From NCBI GenBank assembly GCA_030849805.1, contig JASANZ010002274.1:168051-232050 (forward strand): a stretch of 64,000 nt of DNA. Reading direction: 5' to 3'. How positions within the stretch are numbered: the stretch's first letter is position 1; the number at the start of each line of letters is the position of its first letter. Position numbers and translations under genes: made by a program. The notes under the pieces were generated by a model. The model had not been told where the DNA came from. It did no database searches and worked only from the letters and a program-made list of their open reading frames with translations. Origin of the DNA: Sergeia podlipaevii (Eukaryota; Euglenozoa; Kinetoplastea; Trypanosomatida; Trypanosomatidae). Shown here one piece after another: positions 39,378 through 48,794 of this stretch.

Positions 39378-39557
39378 ATGCCGTTCTCATACAATCTTAA
39401 CTCTTTTGTCCTGTGGTTTGTGGTATTTCTTGTATTGGCGCATATTGCCGCCGTCGTATTAGTTCTTTGCTTCATGTGGAGTGGAACAGCACAAAAGCAA
39501 TCATTCAGCGAAGCTTCTCTGAAGAAAAAGAAACTTTCGGGACCAAAGATAGACTAG
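39378..39557 (+). CDS. Tiny single-pass membrane protein
   Basis: 59 residues: a short N-terminus (MPFSYNLN), one strongly hydrophobic helix (about 9-31) and a Ser/Lys-rich tail containing LKKKK. The ATG is eight bases after a good splice acceptor, which supports translation. It could be a subunit-like mitochondrial or ER membrane protein. No family recognised, and short length makes chance possible. A consensus 5' splice site follows just after its stop (see findings). Confidence 0.5.
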   Translation: MPFSYNLNSFVLWFVVFLVLAHIAAVVLVLCFMWSGTAQKQSFSEASLKKKKLSGPKID

Positions 39558-39648
39558 GTCGGACATATAAGGTGAGTAGTACGCTACCTTTTTCTGGTTC
39601 ACTGTTCCATTCACCTTTTTCTTGTTGTTGTTGTTGTTATAGTCGATT

Positions 39649-39924
39649 ATGCGCCGTTGCTGTGCGGTTTACAGAGGCGGCTGGGTGGTTCGGCCTCTAC
39701 AGTCCAGCAAAGTCTCTGCTATACAGGCATCTAAGCAACGCGTGAAAGAGCGCACGAACTGCTGGAGCTGGGGCTCTGTGAGTAGGAAGGCAAGCGAAAC
39801 AAATTTTGACAACGGCGGAGCTACTTACGTTTTTGGAGCCAACCGGTCTGCAAACCGGGTACATCCAAAAGGGCTTCTCAGTGGCTTTGCCAAAGAGAAG
39901 GACTTTCCACCGTTGCCGAGATGA
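39649..39924 (+). CDS. Small basic hypothetical protein
   Basis: 91 residues starting six bases after a TTGTTGTTATAG acceptor (AG 39641-39642). Basic and Cys/Trp-containing N-terminus (MRRCCAVYRGGWVV), then Ser/Asn/Gly-rich. The arginine-rich start could be a mitochondrial presequence. No family recognised. The frame is open upstream to the AG, so it could be the second exon of a longer gene; otherwise it is an independent small gene. Confidence 0.5.
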   Translation: MRRCCAVYRGGWVVRPLQSSKVSAIQASKQRVKERTNCWSWGSVSRKASETNFDNGGATYVFGANRSANRVHPKGLLSGFAKEKDFPPLPR

Positions 39925-40282
39925 ATTAGACAACACAGCGTGTATACATATCTGCTTTTCGTGGGCTATCTGTTTTGTATTACTCTTGCCATTTTACCTA
40001 AAGCAAAGAATGACAATTCGCAATATTTTTTTGTATGCGCTCTGCTGCGACATTCAGAGTACTTCGTGTGTTTTCTTCTTCCTTTGACCATATTTGGCAG
40101 GGTAGTACTCTTGCTGATCTATTTGCGTTTGTTTCTTTCTTCTCTAGTAGACGCACTTCTTGTGGTAGCAATTTTTACATTGGCAGCCACCGGATAGTAT
40201 TAACATTCTCAAGAAAAGTTAAAGTTGCACCATTTAGTGTGCTTTATTTTATCGGTTCTTTTTTTTTTTTCTTTTTTTTACA
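39925..40282. other. Intergenic
   Basis: T-rich, no gene. The long T tract at 40259-40279 has no AG before the ALG11 ATG, so the acceptor is probably the AG at 40236-40237 upstream of that tract, an unusual arrangement that would put poly-T in the 5' UTR. Confidence 0.5.
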
Positions 40283-41686
40283 ATGGCGGCAATCTTTTTC
40301 ATATTTGCGCTAGCACTTTTTACGCTTCTTTTGTGCCGATGGAAAGCGTGGAGAGCGTACCCCCCAGGCACAGTGGGGTTTCTACACGCCGCGTCGGGTG
40401 CTGGCGGTGGCGGTGAGAGAGTTCTTTGGGTTGCCCTTGATAGACTGCAGCGTGCCGATATTGAAAAAGGAATTTCTCGCGAATACGTTGTCTTCACCCA
40501 GTCATACACCCACTGCAGCGGTGGTACACTAGATGCCCAGCTGTTGACTTTAGTTTCTGAGCAGTTCCACGTCACTTTGAGTCGACCAGTTCGATTTGTT
40601 TATCTTCGCCGATCGATGACACGATACCTGCAAGGGAGTATGTATCCGCGACTGACAATTTTGCTGCAGACATTCGTGGGCGGAATGGCATTATTTTATG
40701 AAGCTGCCGTCGTGAACTCCATCACGCCAATCGTCATTGAAACTGTGGGCGTCCCGTTTGCATATCCGCCGCTACGTGTTCTATCAGGTTGCACTGTAGT
40801 ATCGTATACCCACTATCCTGTTGTTTCGTCTTCCATGCGTGAGCGCTTGTGGGGCTGCCAGGAGCCTCACGTGAATCTTAGAGAACATCGCCATGGTAAG
40901 GTGTTTACTGTCATCAAGTATATCTACTATGTACTGTTTGCCGTTTTTTATCGATTTCTTGGGCAATTTCCGCACGTTGTATTCACCAACTCTTCGTGGA
41001 CGCAGGCTCACATAAGGCAGCTCTTCGCACCTCGCAGTACTATTCGCCTTTATGCACCGTGCGATGTGGCGGCACTATCAACAGGGAGCAAGTCAGTGTA
41101 TGAACGCAACGATGATATTGTCAGCGTTGGACAATTTCGCCAAGAAAAGAACCACATGTTACAGATGCGTGCATTCAAGTCTGCCCTTCCGCACCTTCCA
41201 CCCACGGCTTCTCTTGTGCTTGTTGGTGGCGTGCGGAACGAGGAAGACAGGTGCCGCGTGGAGGAACTGAAAGCCTCAGCAGTGACACTTCAAATCGCGG
41301 ACCGTGTTCAGTTTAGAGTAAATGCGTCATGCGAGGAGGTTCATGAGCGCTTGTGTACGTGCTGCACAGGTCTTCACACAATGCTTGACGAGCACCTTGG
41401 CATTGTTGTGCTGGAATATCTAGCAGCTGGTTGCATAGCGCTTGCACATCGCAGCGGTGGTGTGGAGCTGGACATTATCAATAGCGACCGAATTGGGTTT
41501 CTTGCTCGCAGTGAAGATGAATATGCGGATGCCATGATTACAATCAGCGCCATGAAGCAGCGAGACCAAAGCTCCTATAGCCAGTTTCAACGTTTGGCTG
41601 GTGAACATGTAAAACTATTTAGCGATGAGGTATTTGGCAGGGAATTTGTTTGCCATCTTGCGCACATACTCTATCCCAGGAAGTAA
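40283..41686 (+). CDS. ALG11: ALG11 alpha-1,2-mannosyltransferase
   Basis: 467-residue GT4 glycosyltransferase that adds the fourth and fifth mannose to the dolichol-linked N-glycan precursor on the cytosolic face of the ER, using GDP-mannose. An N-terminal hydrophobic anchor (MAAIFFIFALALFTLLLC) is clear. Then come GFLHAASGAGGGGERVLW, the ALG11-specific SYTHYPVVS, the VFTNSSWT strand and YAPCDV. The EX7E donor motif is Glu370 to Glu378 (DEHLGIVVLEYLAAGC), followed by HRSGG. Length and motif order match the family. Confidence 0.93.
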   Translation: MAAIFFIFALALFTLLLCRWKAWRAYPPGTVGFLHAASGAGGGGERVLWVALDRLQRADIEKGISREYVVFTQSYTHCSGGTLDAQLLTLVSEQFHVTLSRPVRFVYLRRSMTRYLQGSMYPRLTILLQTFVGGMALFYEAAVVNSITPIVIETVGVPFAYPPLRVLSGCTVVSYTHYPVVSSSMRERLWGCQEPHVNLREHRHGKVFTVIKYIYYVLFAVFYRFLGQFPHVVFTNSSWTQAHIRQLFAPRSTIRLYAPCDVAALSTGSKSVYERNDDIVSVGQFRQEKNHMLQMRAFKSALPHLPPTASLVLVGGVRNEEDRCRVEELKASAVTLQIADRVQFRVNASCEEVHERLCTCCTGLHTMLDEHLGIVVLEYLAAGCIALAHRSGGVELDIINSDRIGFLARSEDEYADAMITISAMKQRDQSSYSQFQRLAGEHVKLFSDEVFGREFVCHLAHILYPRK

Positions 41687-42124
41687 CATCTTCCATGGTT
41701 TTTTCAACTCTGACTGGTGTATACGTGCATCCTGACAACATCTTATTCCTGTATTTTAATAATAACCAATACTCTTTCAATACAATGCGTGTGTATGCTG
41801 CTTTCCTTATTATATGAAAAAAAGAACATAGTATATCTCACCTTTTTTTTCTGCTCAGCTACTAGTACATGATTTCTGTTACGGAGTGTCACACATCTAG
41901 TTTTTCCAGCATGTGTATTGCGACCAAAATGACAAAACTCTTTTTTATTTTGCCCTGGGACTGCCTTTTTTTTTTTCTTTAGCATAGCAACAACAACAAG
42001 AGAAGAAAAATACAAAAATATAACAAACTGTGATTTATTGCTATTTTTCAGTTCGTAGAGAGATACAAATCCTTTTTGTACGAAAGATACACACCCGGTA
42101 CACATACAGCCAACACATAACACA
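41687..42124. other. Intergenic
   Basis: No gene. A tract at 41964-41980 with AG at 41981-41982, or a shorter tract with AG at 42050-42051, serves the MYCBP-like gene (leader about 142 or 73 bases). Confidence 0.5.
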
Positions 42125-42382
42125 ATGTCCTACCGCTCCAGTGAGGCAAAGAAGGAAGAGTTCCGCAAGTATCTTGAGTCTAATCAAGTTATTGATGCGC
42201 TGACACGCGTGCTTGTAAATCTTTACGAGGAGGCTGACAAGCCTGAAGACCCTGTTGAGTACATCAAGAAGGTTCTTGGCGGAGCCTCTGCTGCGGACTA
42301 TGAGGCCCTTCAGCAGGAAAATGCTCGCCTTCGCGCTGAGGTGGAGTCTCTGAAGAAGAAGGTAAGCGAGCAACAGCAGTGA
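42125..42382 (+). CDS. MYCBP: MYCBP/AMY-1 homologue
   Basis: 85 residues with the AMY-1 pattern: KKEEFRKYLESNQVIDALTR, VLVNLYEEADKPEDPVEYI, then KKVLGG and a C-terminal coiled coil of charged heptads. In animals MYCBP binds MYC and AKAPs; the Chlamydomonas homologue FAP174 is an axonemal AKAP-binding protein, so in a flagellate an axonemal role is the more likely one. Length is close to the ~100-residue family. Trypanosomatids have no MYC. Confidence 0.88.
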   Translation: MSYRSSEAKKEEFRKYLESNQVIDALTRVLVNLYEEADKPEDPVEYIKKVLGGASAADYEALQQENARLRAEVESLKKKVSEQQQ

Positions 42383-43108
42383 GATACAATCTTTTGTGAT
42401 TGGTATTTAACACTTTGCTGTTATTTATTTATTTATTTTTATAGAGAGTACAGATGAATGGAGAGCGACTTTTATTTTGTGTGTAGTTTTGGCAAAGACG
42501 TTATATAAGGTGACTAGCAGCACTGCCACCAACCTGTGTACATGTATATACATTTACGACTTTTTCTGTGTGTAAAAAAAATAAGTAAAGAATACTTTGC
42601 ACCTCTTCCAGGATTGAGCGTTCTTTGTATAGAGGAAACTTGTACGATGGGCGTTTTGAGGACGACTGCACGTTGAGGAGGCTAGACATACCTTTCAAAT
42701 CAATTTTGTGGGCCCTTCTTTGAGGTCGCTGGTACCTTCCTGATGTATTTTCTCAATTTGGATGCTTTACCTCCCTTTTTTTTTTCACGTTTGTCTTTTT
42801 TTAAAAGTTCAATATTTGCGCGTTGTAGTTACTGAAATATATATATATTTTTCCTCTATATATACATATCGTTAGACAAAGACAAATAAACGCTCACCTA
42901 CGTATTTTTTTTTTCTTGATTGTGTATACATTAGGGTCTGCGCCGTGAAAGGGTGCAAGCAGCTTTGCTCACAGGTAGCTACGTGGCTATAGCGTGCCTT
43001 TACGTGTCTATTCTCCTCTAGTTTTGCTGTAACAGTGTAATCCCGTATAGATTTCAGCAGAATTACTAGAGTTTTCTTTTCCCTTTTTTGTCTAGGCCCA
43101 TCTCGTGA
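42383..43108. other. Intergenic with AU-rich element and strong acceptor
   Basis: The 3' UTR of the MYCBP-like gene has a TTATTTATTTATTTATTTT run (about 42421-42439), an AU-rich motif of the kind that destabilises mRNA. The next acceptor is a tract at 43071-43089 with TCTAG (AG 43094-43095), 13 bases before the ATG. No gene. Confidence 0.6.
43071..43095 (+). promoter_or_regulatory. Polypyrimidine tract and AG acceptor
   Basis: GTTTTCTTTTCCCTTTTTTG then TCTAG. Near-ideal spliced-leader acceptor for the WD40 gene. Confidence 0.6.
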
Positions 43109-44197
43109 ATGTCTGAGGAAGTGAAGCATGACGAGCCGAGAGATGGAAACAACGTTTCATACTCGACGCCATGGGTAGCTAACAGCGTTTCCTGGAGTTC
43201 TCGAAGAGACAAGCCATTTCGTCTTGCGGTTTCATCATACATTCAAGACTACAAAAACTATGTTGAAGTTATTGAAAAGACTAACGATAACTCTCTTGTG
43301 AGCGTGCTTTCTTGGGAGCACTGCTACCCATTGACAAAGCTGATGTTCTTACCGGGCGAAACAGACAATGGTGACCTTCTCATCACGACCTCTGACTATC
43401 TACGCTTGTGGAGGATTGCTGAAGGCCCGCAGTCAGATGTAGAGAGTGGAACTGTCGCCGCTGCTGCTGCTCCTGCTCCTGTGGGAGGAAAAGAGAAGCT
43501 TACTCAGCCTGGTGCTGGCGACTCAAAGATATCTCTGAAGAGATGCTTTGAGAATGCTAAGGCGGACGACTTTTGCTCACCGGTGACTTCTTGCGACTGG
43601 AACATGTGCGACTTAAGCGTAGTGGGATGCTGCAGTATTGATAGTACTGTCACTATATGGGATGTGGAGACAGGGCAGCAGCGCACCAAGTTGGTAGCGC
43701 ACGATAAGGATGTGTACGACATGGCATTTACGTCCGCAAACACATTTGTGAGTTGCAGTGCGGACGGTTCTGTACGTCTTTTTGATCTTCGTGAGATGGA
43801 TCACTCTACAATTCTCTTTGAATCCCAAGGCCTTTCGCCGCTTTTGCGGGTGGCCTGCAACAAGCAGGACTTGAACTATATTTCCACATTTGGTGTAGAG
43901 AGTACTGAAGCGTTTGTTATTGATATCCGTTTCCCTTGTGTTCCAGCGTCTGTCCTCCGAAACGAACACAAACTACCGATCAATGGGATTGCGTGGCCTT
44001 CACAGTACGCACAGCACATGTGCACTGTGGGCGAGGATGGTCTCTCTTGGATTTGGGATGTAACCGCAGAGGTTGCCGAGTCCATGTATGAGTATAAATG
44101 TGGTCGTCCCATTAACAACGTTGCGTGGAGTGAAGTGAACGACGAAAACTGGATTTCGATCACTACTTGTGAGGGAGTCACACTACTTAGACTGTGA
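43109..44197 (+). CDS. DCAF7: DCAF7/WDR68/TTG1-type WD40 protein
   Basis: 362 residues. Highly recognisable motifs of this WD40 scaffold: YPLTKLMFLP, LLITTSDYLRLWRI, SCDWN, SIDSTVTIWDVETGQ, LVAHDKDVYDMAF, SADGSVRLFDLREMDHSTI, CNKQDLNYIST, PINGIAWP and the late WIWDVT. Plant TTG1 and animal DCAF7/HAN11 are scaffolds that hold kinases (DYRK, HIPK) and transcription factors. A DYRK-binding role in trypanosomatids is plausible. An Ala/Pro-rich linker after residue 110 is an insertion relative to the core family. Confidence 0.92.
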   Translation: MSEEVKHDEPRDGNNVSYSTPWVANSVSWSSRRDKPFRLAVSSYIQDYKNYVEVIEKTNDNSLVSVLSWEHCYPLTKLMFLPGETDNGDLLITTSDYLRLWRIAEGPQSDVESGTVAAAAAPAPVGGKEKLTQPGAGDSKISLKRCFENAKADDFCSPVTSCDWNMCDLSVVGCCSIDSTVTIWDVETGQQRTKLVAHDKDVYDMAFTSANTFVSCSADGSVRLFDLREMDHSTILFESQGLSPLLRVACNKQDLNYISTFGVESTEAFVIDIRFPCVPASVLRNEHKLPINGIAWPSQYAQHMCTVGEDGLSWIWDVTAEVAESMYEYKCGRPINNVAWSEVNDENWISITTCEGVTLLRL

Positions 44198-44688
44198 GGA
44201 AGAACTGTGAGAGCACAAAAAGTAAAATGGTGGTGTGCATTGCATGATAGAGTATACATATGATGCCATTGCTGAATTGCCTTTGCTTACACACCTCTAG
44301 AGCTCTTACAATATACAGTGTATCATTATTATTATTATTTTACGTGCGGCGTGATTGGATGAGGAACACAAGTTGCACATCTGCAAAGTACACTTTTTTT
44401 CATTTCATTTTTCCATGCTTTACTTCAGTTATTGATTTTTTTTTGATTTCTGGTTTTGAGAATTCTATCTTAATAATATGATATCCTTTTAAACATTCCA
44501 TTTCTTTTCTGCTGTTCTTTTAGTATTCATGATTTGTGTGTTGTACGCTTTCAACTGAGTTTGCGCTGCAGTATAAGACGTTTTTGATACATCTTCGTTG
44601 TGTGCTCACAGAAAAGAACGCATTTGTTTTGGAAGCATCTCGCAATTTTTTTTTTTAAGGTGTTGCTCTCAGAAAATAGCTCACTATT
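44198..44688. other. Intergenic
   Basis: Ordinary T-rich spacer. A T tract at 44646-44656 with AAG at 44657-44659 is the probable acceptor, with an alternative AG at 44671-44672. No gene. Confidence 0.5.
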
Positions 44689-45453
44689 ATGTCATTGCTA
44701 AATACTACTCTTCAGACACTTGTAGTTCGTCTGCGCGATCTCTCTGGTAACGTTGTGCAACAAAAACTACATAATCGGGTGTTTGATGCCTATGAGGCGA
44801 AGGCACTTGTCTTCGAGGCAATTTCGGCTGAGCAGCAGGCGGTCATGAAGCAGTTTGGTGGCATCATCCCTCCACTGCACCCTGTTGGCCAACCTTTGCT
44901 AGTGGATTCATGGACCGACTTGGTGGCTGTTCACAAGGACGGAAACGTTTATCAACTACTCCCTCGAATTGCCCGCACCAATGATAGTTACAATGTAATG
45001 AAGGCCATTTGCTGTAGTGCCGGATCTCCGTTTTCGATGGACAACCGCGTCGACCCAGTTGACTACAAGCTTGCATTTCGAGCAGCTGATTTTAACGACA
45101 GAAACAAATTTAATGCTGAGAATCAAGACAAAGTGCCCCCAACTATCTTCACTGATGGCTTACTGAAGGGTCCCACTACATCCGCGCTTATAAACTTTCA
45201 TCCTTTTTTATCAAACGCAAACATAAGCACTATTGTTGGTACCGAGCAATTTCTTCGACAATGGATGGTGATTCCAAGTGAAGGGGACCGGCATCGCGTG
45301 CTCAAGCAGCTCTACAGCGAACTTTTGAGCAAACCTACACTCCTCTTCTTAGGCACCAATTCCTCTCCATCTCGTGAAATTGTTGCCTTTGCGCGTTCGA
45401 AGAACGTTTTTATCTACGCCAAGAAAGCCTACCATTTTGTCTATCAACCGTAG
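44689..45453 (+). CDS. Hypothetical protein
   Basis: 254 residues with ordinary composition, one Cys-Cys, and no signal peptide or membrane helix. Well-spaced hydrophobic residues suggest a folded alpha/beta protein: LQTLVVRLRDLSG at the start, DLVAVHKDGNVYQLL near 77-92, and a closing stretch KPTLLFLGTNSSPSREIV plus KNVFIYAKKAYHF. No family recognised. Codon use supports coding. Confidence 0.8.
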   Translation: MSLLNTTLQTLVVRLRDLSGNVVQQKLHNRVFDAYEAKALVFEAISAEQQAVMKQFGGIIPPLHPVGQPLLVDSWTDLVAVHKDGNVYQLLPRIARTNDSYNVMKAICCSAGSPFSMDNRVDPVDYKLAFRAADFNDRNKFNAENQDKVPPTIFTDGLLKGPTTSALINFHPFLSNANISTIVGTEQFLRQWMVIPSEGDRHRVLKQLYSELLSKPTLLFLGTNSSPSREIVAFARSKNVFIYAKKAYHFVYQP

Positions 45454-45908
45454 ATTAGCAGTTTTCTGTACAGCTCCCAAGTAGCAAGCATGCCTTGAAT
45501 GAAATTCAAGAGCTAGTTCTATTCACAGTGAACCGTAAATGACGCCTTTTTATGTAGTCATATGGTGCAAGTACGATTGCAAGTTCTGTAGAGCATCTGC
45601 ATGTCTTGTACACACTTGAAATAGACAAGAAAATTGTCGATAACACCAGATATGTTTCTCTTCATTGTCTGTGGTCAGTACTCTATAGTTATACTTTCCC
45701 TTCATATTTTCCTTCTTTTTCCTTTGCTTTGATATTTTTTTTTGGTTGTTTAGATTTTCTCTGTGCTTATTAGAAACGGTGCTTATAAGGGGGGAGTCTT
45801 CACTTTGCTTTTCTCCCTATATATATAAATATAGCTATATAGTTGTCTCTTTAGTGTTTACTTTTTTGAAGGAGGCTGCATTTATTTACTCGCTGTTCGC
45901 TTTTGGTA
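45454..45908. other. Intergenic
   Basis: AT-rich. A TATATATAAATATAG run lies near 45821-45834. The acceptor for LSM12 is probably AG at 45853-45854 after TTGTCTCTTT. No gene. Confidence 0.5.
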
Positions 45909-46484
45909 ATGAACGTCGTAAACGAAGAGGATGCTGTGGGATACTACATGCACATTACCCTGATAAATGATGTAAAGATGGAGGGGGTTATATTCACGTA
46001 CAACCCCAAGGAAGGTCTTATAGTGATTATTGAAAAGAAGGGCGACCAGCAAAACATAAAGATGGTTCGCACTTCTTTCATTAAGGAGTTCAAAGTGGTT
46101 AAGCCAACATCTGAGCAAATGTTGCCGGAGCAGTTGGATTCTTTCCGCCTCCTTCCTTCCATGCAGGCAGGCCGTGATAAGTCCATCTTTAAGCACGCGA
46201 GTGTGCAACTAAAGCAGGCCGAGTCTGATCGTATGAAGTACCTTGACATGGTTGATGGTGATACCTCCATTGCTGCTTGCGATGCGTTTGTTCGTCTTGC
46301 GCGTCTCTACCCGGACATTGCTTGGGACAATGAAGAGCAGACGATTCGCGTGACGAACCACGTTGTTGTCATTGGCGATCCTGATTGGACCAACCCGAAG
46401 GCAATGCTTGTGAATGGAGCACCGGATAAGGAAAAATCGATGGTAGACCGCATTCAGAAGGCTCTTGCGGTGTCGAAGAAGTAA
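45909..46484 (+). CDS. LSM12: LSM12 (LSm domain plus anticodon-binding-like domain)
   Basis: 191 residues. N-terminal LSm-like domain (about 8-70): YYMHITLINDVKMEGVIFTY with a KEGLIVII strand. C-terminal anticodon-binding-like (AD) domain (about 90-160): LKQAESDRMKYLD, ARLYPDIAWDNEEQTIRV, VVIGDPDW. In trypanosomes LSM12 belongs to the MKT1-PBP1-XAC1 mRNA-stabilising complex, which also contacts PABP. The start is the second Met of the open frame (the first two codons come from an upstream GTG). Confidence 0.88.
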   Translation: MNVVNEEDAVGYYMHITLINDVKMEGVIFTYNPKEGLIVIIEKKGDQQNIKMVRTSFIKEFKVVKPTSEQMLPEQLDSFRLLPSMQAGRDKSIFKHASVQLKQAESDRMKYLDMVDGDTSIAACDAFVRLARLYPDIAWDNEEQTIRVTNHVVVIGDPDWTNPKAMLVNGAPDKEKSMVDRIQKALAVSKK

Positions 46485-46725
46485 GGTCTGCTGCTACAGG
46501 TATCATTATCATTTAAGAAAGTGCTTGCACGAACCTTTTTTTTTATCTAGTGGCTTCTTTGGCCGTCAGATTTGCATTTTGTGTGTCTCTGCGGGTATGA
46601 ATGTCTATAAATGAAAAGAAAAGAAAGTATGCGTTTACTCAGTTATTTTTCTGTTTTCGCTGACTTTTTTTTTTTTGTCACGTTATACTTTCATACAAAT
46701 GCACACAAGTAGTGAGGGTGATATC

Positions 46726-46782
46726 CATCAATCAATCAATTTATCTATCTATCTCTCTCTCTCTATATATATATATATATTT
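46726..46782. repeat. Compound microsatellite (ATCA, TATC, CT, AT)
   Basis: ATCAATCAATCAAT runs into TATC units, then CT units, then AT units. Four motifs abut, a common product of slippage in UTR sequence. Confidence 0.85.
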
Positions 46783-47550
46783 ATAGAATTCAGCATTTAT
46801 GAAGTGGTGTATGTGCTTGACGTATATAAATCTGTGCGATGCCGCTAAACTTGTCTATTGGCGCTTCAATACGCGGTGAACTTATCTTTTTTCTGTTCGT
46901 CGAGTTGGTAGTATTTTTCATGATGCAGCTGCATTTTAGAACTCGCTCATTAATACCCCAATCTATTAGTTTGCGATGCGGCTTTAGCAGTCATTCGTTT
47001 GTTGTGTGTACTGTTACAAACTTTTTTTTGAATAAATGAGAAAGCTGAGAGATGCTGGAGTCATTTTTCTGTTGTTAACAAGTTTTTGAAATGGAAGAGC
47101 TAACGAAAGAGTGAAAGAAGTAGCAAACTCTCTGTGTGCTGTTCTTGTTCCCTTTCGAATATCAACACCGCCGCCCTGAACGAACCAAAAGGAAAAAAAA
47201 TGAGTTCATGCGAAAAGAGAAATTGTTGTGTGAGTATACAGTTGCTCGCACAATAAAATACATGTTCGCTTCATATTCATCTGAGTAGTTTGATAATTTG
47301 TTTGTGGGGTGTCACTCAAGGAGGTTTAAATGATGCTGGCGATACAGGGTATTTAAATATGCGCTTCCCACAAGACAAACGTATCAGTGTTTATTTTTCT
47401 GATTACCACATCTGGTTTCACACAGTTATTTCTACTTTTTTTTGTCTTTATTATCCTTTTTTTCTTTGTTTAAAGCGTTGACTATTTCTAGTACGTATAT
47501 ATATATATATTTTCCTCTGTTACCTTGATTTCTTCTTTTTAAGTTGTTCC

Positions 47551-47568
47551 GTGTGTGTGTGTGTGTGT
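47551..47568. repeat. GT microsatellite in 5' leader
   Basis: Nine GT units starting eight bases after the AG at 47542-47543 and ending 12 bases before the ATG. If that acceptor is used, the GU repeat lies in the mRNA leader. Confidence 0.75.
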
Positions 47569-47579
47569 ATCTTGATTTC

Positions 47580-48794
47580 ATGTCTAGTGGAGCTATGAGC
47601 GGTTCGGGGGATGTCATAATCACCGAATCGGTTGCTGCTTCTTCAACACAGAATGAGTCTAAACGTTCTGCTAGAGAGAAGGAAAGACAGGAGCGACTGC
47701 AAGGGAAGTTGACGGATTTAAACTTCAAAGAAATTTCATGCATTCGAAACGACAAGGCCGACTTTGTTAAACAAGGGCTCTTGGTCTGCATCCGAGGGTC
47801 AAAGTCGCAGTTTGATGCGCGAACGGAGCGAATGAAGGCCATTATGCCTCCTTTGACAGGTGATTGCTGCCAGACGTTTTCCACACTAAGTGCCATACTG
47901 CTTTCTTCGCTTGGTTTTGCGGTGATGATGCGGGAATGCTCATCGGTCTCAACTGTGAACTATCTGCTATATGTATCTGCGTGGATGCATCAACTGTCAG
48001 TGACAAGCTGGCCGCAAAAGGGCGTGCGGCCGACCATAGGGGATCTTAATGCGTGCTTGCACTTGCGCGATTTTTTTCCGAGTCGAATAAATGCGGAGGA
48101 GTTTGATATTGTGTTTTATAATCAAGCCGAAAAAGCGCTAGGGCTTCTACGGGAGATGTGTCCATCTTTGAAGCGTGGACGAGGCGCCGACGGGAAACAT
48201 CCTGTGTGTGGATACGTGATTGTTTCGGGAGATTATACAGTTTCTGTGTTTTCTGTCGATCACGATATTCGAGGCAGCAGTTCTACTCGTTATTCGCAGG
48301 CTTGGAGCTTTTATATTTGTGATTCTCATGGGACGCAACCATGGTCACTGGGAAAGGCAAGTCTCACTGGGATTAGTTTTGGTGTCTTGCCTGCTCGTCC
48401 TCTTTTTGCTGAACGGAAATCTGACTCGATAGGAGAATTGTTGAGCGTCGACGATGGACTACACTACTTTTCGACGATTCTTTTTACCTTACTTGAGGAA
48501 CATCGCGGTTCGGTGCCGCGAACAGCGCATATTCCGTATATGACATGGACACCGCTCCGCAGAAGAAAATCACTCGCTTTTACTGCGCAAGAGTTGAAGG
48601 GCATAATAGATAGACACTGGATTCCAAAGGTTCTGTCAGATGAGAAAATGCGTACCGAAGCCGCAAAGTTTAACTTTAAGCCCCTCGAATGTTTTTGGAG
48701 CGCGCACACGTCCTCCAGTGCTTCATCGCCACCACAGCATTCCAAGAAATCACTAGATGAACCTGTGGCGTCGGAAGAGAGATTGCAAAGGTGA
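47580..48794 (+). CDS. Putative cysteine peptidase (C76-like DUB)
   Basis: 404 residues from the ATG at 47580 (frame opens 12 codons earlier at GTG). A charged helical N-terminus (about 15-45) is followed by a folded domain. Candidate catalytic residues are Cys96-Cys97 in PLTGDCCQTF and the Asp-x-His motif DSH (Asp248, His250) in FYICDSHGTQPW, followed by a G-x-A/S-x-L pattern (GKASLTG). A Cys far upstream of a strand that ends in Asp-x-His is the arrangement used by peptidase family C76 deubiquitinases. Other papain-fold families would also fit, so the call is tentative. The C-terminal ~30 residues are Ser-rich and disordered. Confidence 0.6.
   Translation: MSSGAMSGSGDVIITESVAASSTQNESKRSAREKERQERLQGKLTDLNFKEISCIRNDKADFVKQGLLVCIRGSKSQFDARTERMKAIMPPLTGDCCQTFSTLSAILLSSLGFAVMMRECSSVSTVNYLLYVSAWMHQLSVTSWPQKGVRPTIGDLNACLHLRDFFPSRINAEEFDIVFYNQAEKALGLLREMCPSLKRGRGADGKHPVCGYVIVSGDYTVSVFSVDHDIRGSSSTRYSQAWSFYICDSHGTQPWSLGKASLTGISFGVLPARPLFAERKSDSIGELLSVDDGLHYFSTILFTLLEEHRGSVPRTAHIPYMTWTPLRRRKSLAFTAQELKGIIDRHWIPKVLSDEKMRTEAAKFNFKPLECFWSAHTSSSASSPPQHSKKSLDEPVASEERLQR

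Larger units (their letters stand above)
46485..47579. other. Intergenic, 1.1 kb, compound microsatellite
   Basis: No convincing gene; the 66-codon ORF at 46839-47039 has no acceptor or bias to support it. Compound repeat at 46726-46782. Strong tract at 47430-47470 with AG 47474-47475, then a second acceptor AG at 47542-47543 just before a GT microsatellite in the leader of the next gene. Confidence 0.6.

Noticed and set aside
39398..39745. A continuous frame through both tiny ORFs as one gene without splicing.
   Set aside because: It has no ATG after the stop at 39398-39400 and it crosses a pyrimidine tract.
46839..47039. A 66-codon ORF with an ATG.
   Set aside because: There is no pyrimidine tract and AG near its ATG, and composition matches 3' UTR. 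It could still be a small gene but is not supported.
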